A stretch of DNA of 64,000 nucleotides, from positions 1-64,000 of the forward strand of contig NZ_RJVG01000012.1 in the NCBI RefSeq assembly GCF_003752155.1, read 5' to 3'. Below the pieces are notes generated by a model. The model did no database searches, was not told the DNA's origin, and saw nothing but the letters and a program-made list of their open reading frames with translations. Within the stretch, counting starts at the first letter, position 1; the number at the start of each line of letters is the position of its first letter. This document shows positions 63,325-64,000 of the stretch, piece by piece. Source of the DNA: Mobilisporobacter senegalensis. GTDB lineage: Bacteria > Bacillota > Clostridia > Lachnospirales > Lachnospiraceae. The position numbers were made by a program, and so were the translations under genes.

Positions 63325-63867
63325 TCATCTCCAGAATAATTCTTTCAGTACCTGCATATATAAATCTTTATCCCATCTTTGTTCCTCAGAAAATTTTTCA
63401 TATTCATTATAACCTTCCGTTTCAATAAACCCGGTATAACCTGCCCGAATTGCCTGTGCAAATCTTTCCAGACAAGTCTCTGCAAGATAATCGGTATCTC
63501 CTGCACAAACACTTTCAAACTGTTCTTTCATAAATGCCATTAATTCATCATCTGTTAATTTGTCTTCTGCTTCATTCTTAAACATATAGAAAATATCCTG
63601 AAGTGTTGCTAATGTATCTGCATAATTATCCTGATTGATATACATGGAATCACAAAAATTGTAAATTAGTTTTTCTAATATACCACTACTGAATTCCACT
63701 CTCTGATACAATTTTAAACTGTCATTCCTACTGATAATAAGCTCCTTAGCTTCTTCCTGGGTTAAAGTAAGACCAAATTGTTCTGTTTGATCATTACAGG
63801 ATATTAATGCTATAATTTCATTTTCTTGCTTTTTTTGCTGCATCAATTCAAAAATATCCCCATCCAT
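63325..63867 (-). CDS. DUF6323-like protein, unknown
   Basis: About 180 aa, ATG at 63867 after AAGGAGTG. Helical and acidic: FGLTLTQEEAKELIISRNDSL, KLIYNFCDSMYINQDNYADT, LYMQVLKELFWR at the end. Starts the two-gene operon. No enzymatic motif is visible; an internal role in the cytoplasm is inferred from the absence of a signal. Confidence 0.6.
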   Translation of the reverse strand: MDGDIFELMQQKKQENEIIALISCNDQTEQFGLTLTQEEAKELIISRNDSLKLYQRVEFSSGILEKLIYNFCDSMYINQDNYADTLATLQDIFYMFKNEAEDKLTDDELMAFMKEQFESVCAGDTDYLAETCLERFAQAIRAGYTGFIETEGYNEYEKFSEEQRWDKDLYMQVLKELFWR

Positions 63868-63895
63868 AATATCACTCCTTCCAAAGTAGTAGCTC

Positions 63896-63924
63896 ATTAT
63901 ACGTCTGGTTGGGCCACATTACAA
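63896..63924 (-). promoter_or_regulatory. Promoter of the DUF6323-DUF6179 operon
   Basis: TTGTAA - 17 bp - TATAAT on the minus strand, 29 nt before the ATG. Nothing else is visible to the right edge. Confidence 0.6.
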
Positions 63925-64000
63925 GACTTGAAAATATGGAGATTTTATGGTAATATATAAGTAGAAATGAGAGAAGATTTTAGCTTATATTCTTATTTCT

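Overview
The window is low-GC, Gram-positive DNA. Its Shine-Dalgarno sites are strong (AGGAGG type), TTG and GTG starts are frequent, and its sigma-A promoters are clear. The content points to an anaerobic, spore-forming clostridium, most likely Lachnospiraceae: [FeFe]-hydrogenase maturases HydG and HydF, rubredoxin, a PdaA-type cortex deacetylase, BlaI/BlaR1 with a class D beta-lactamase, and families common in Lachnospiraceae (DUF4491, and probably DUF6179/DUF6323). This is inferred from gene content; no rRNA or tRNA gene was seen. The window looks like ordinary chromosome with accessory insertions, without a prophage or conjugative element.

Layout. 0.1-2.3 kb: an ABC-F ribosome-protection gene behind two short leader ORFs and an attenuator hairpin. 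2.3-5.9 kb: a zinc/manganese-type ABC uptake operon with two associated small proteins. 6.0-8.1 kb: an acidic LPxTA surface protein and its class D sortase. 8.2-15 kb: three large secreted enzymes aimed at fungal-type walls (GH16 and GH64 beta-1,3-glucanases and a GH18 chitinase) with CBM56, CBM13, CBM5/12-like and CBM32-like modules. A GH3 glucosidase lipoprotein at 20.5-22.3 kb could finish the oligosaccharides. Upstream of the chitinase lie a defective IS4-type element, a secreted beta-rich protein, and a decayed second chitinase with no usable reading frame.

18.5-32.8 kb is a mosaic of small metabolic and regulatory units: LysM protein, GNAT with TetR, SDR, membrane esterase, NUDIX, acetate/succinate transporter, an ArsR-AHSA1 fusion, a GMC dehydrogenase with its gluconate-dehydrogenase-like small subunit, and hydrolase with TetR. 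33.0-34.5 kb is an envelope-stress-like operon similar to B. subtilis yvl. 34.6-39.0 kb is the hydrogenase-maturation operon (TM1266-like regulator, hydG, hydF, aspA) from one near-consensus promoter; hydE is absent here.

39-49.3 kb: TetR and XRE-AbrB units, rubredoxin, a soluble chemoreceptor, a GAF-GGDEF cyclase, PdaA and an ABC-2 exporter. 49.5-52.9 kb: blaI-blaR1 and a class D beta-lactamase, joined by three matching palindromic operators. 53-64 kb: PadR with a triple operator, SelO, a VOC-VOC-AHSA1 fusion, rhomboid protease, YqeY, LysR, BrnQ, redox proteins (glutaredoxin-like and Bcp) and a pair of uncharacterised proteins.

Structured non-coding DNA is plentiful: many perfect bidirectional terminators, a 203-bp nested palindrome (61311-61513), and a twin 91-92-bp palindromic repeat (57885-58126). 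All assignments were made by eye from sequence motifs; no database search was run.
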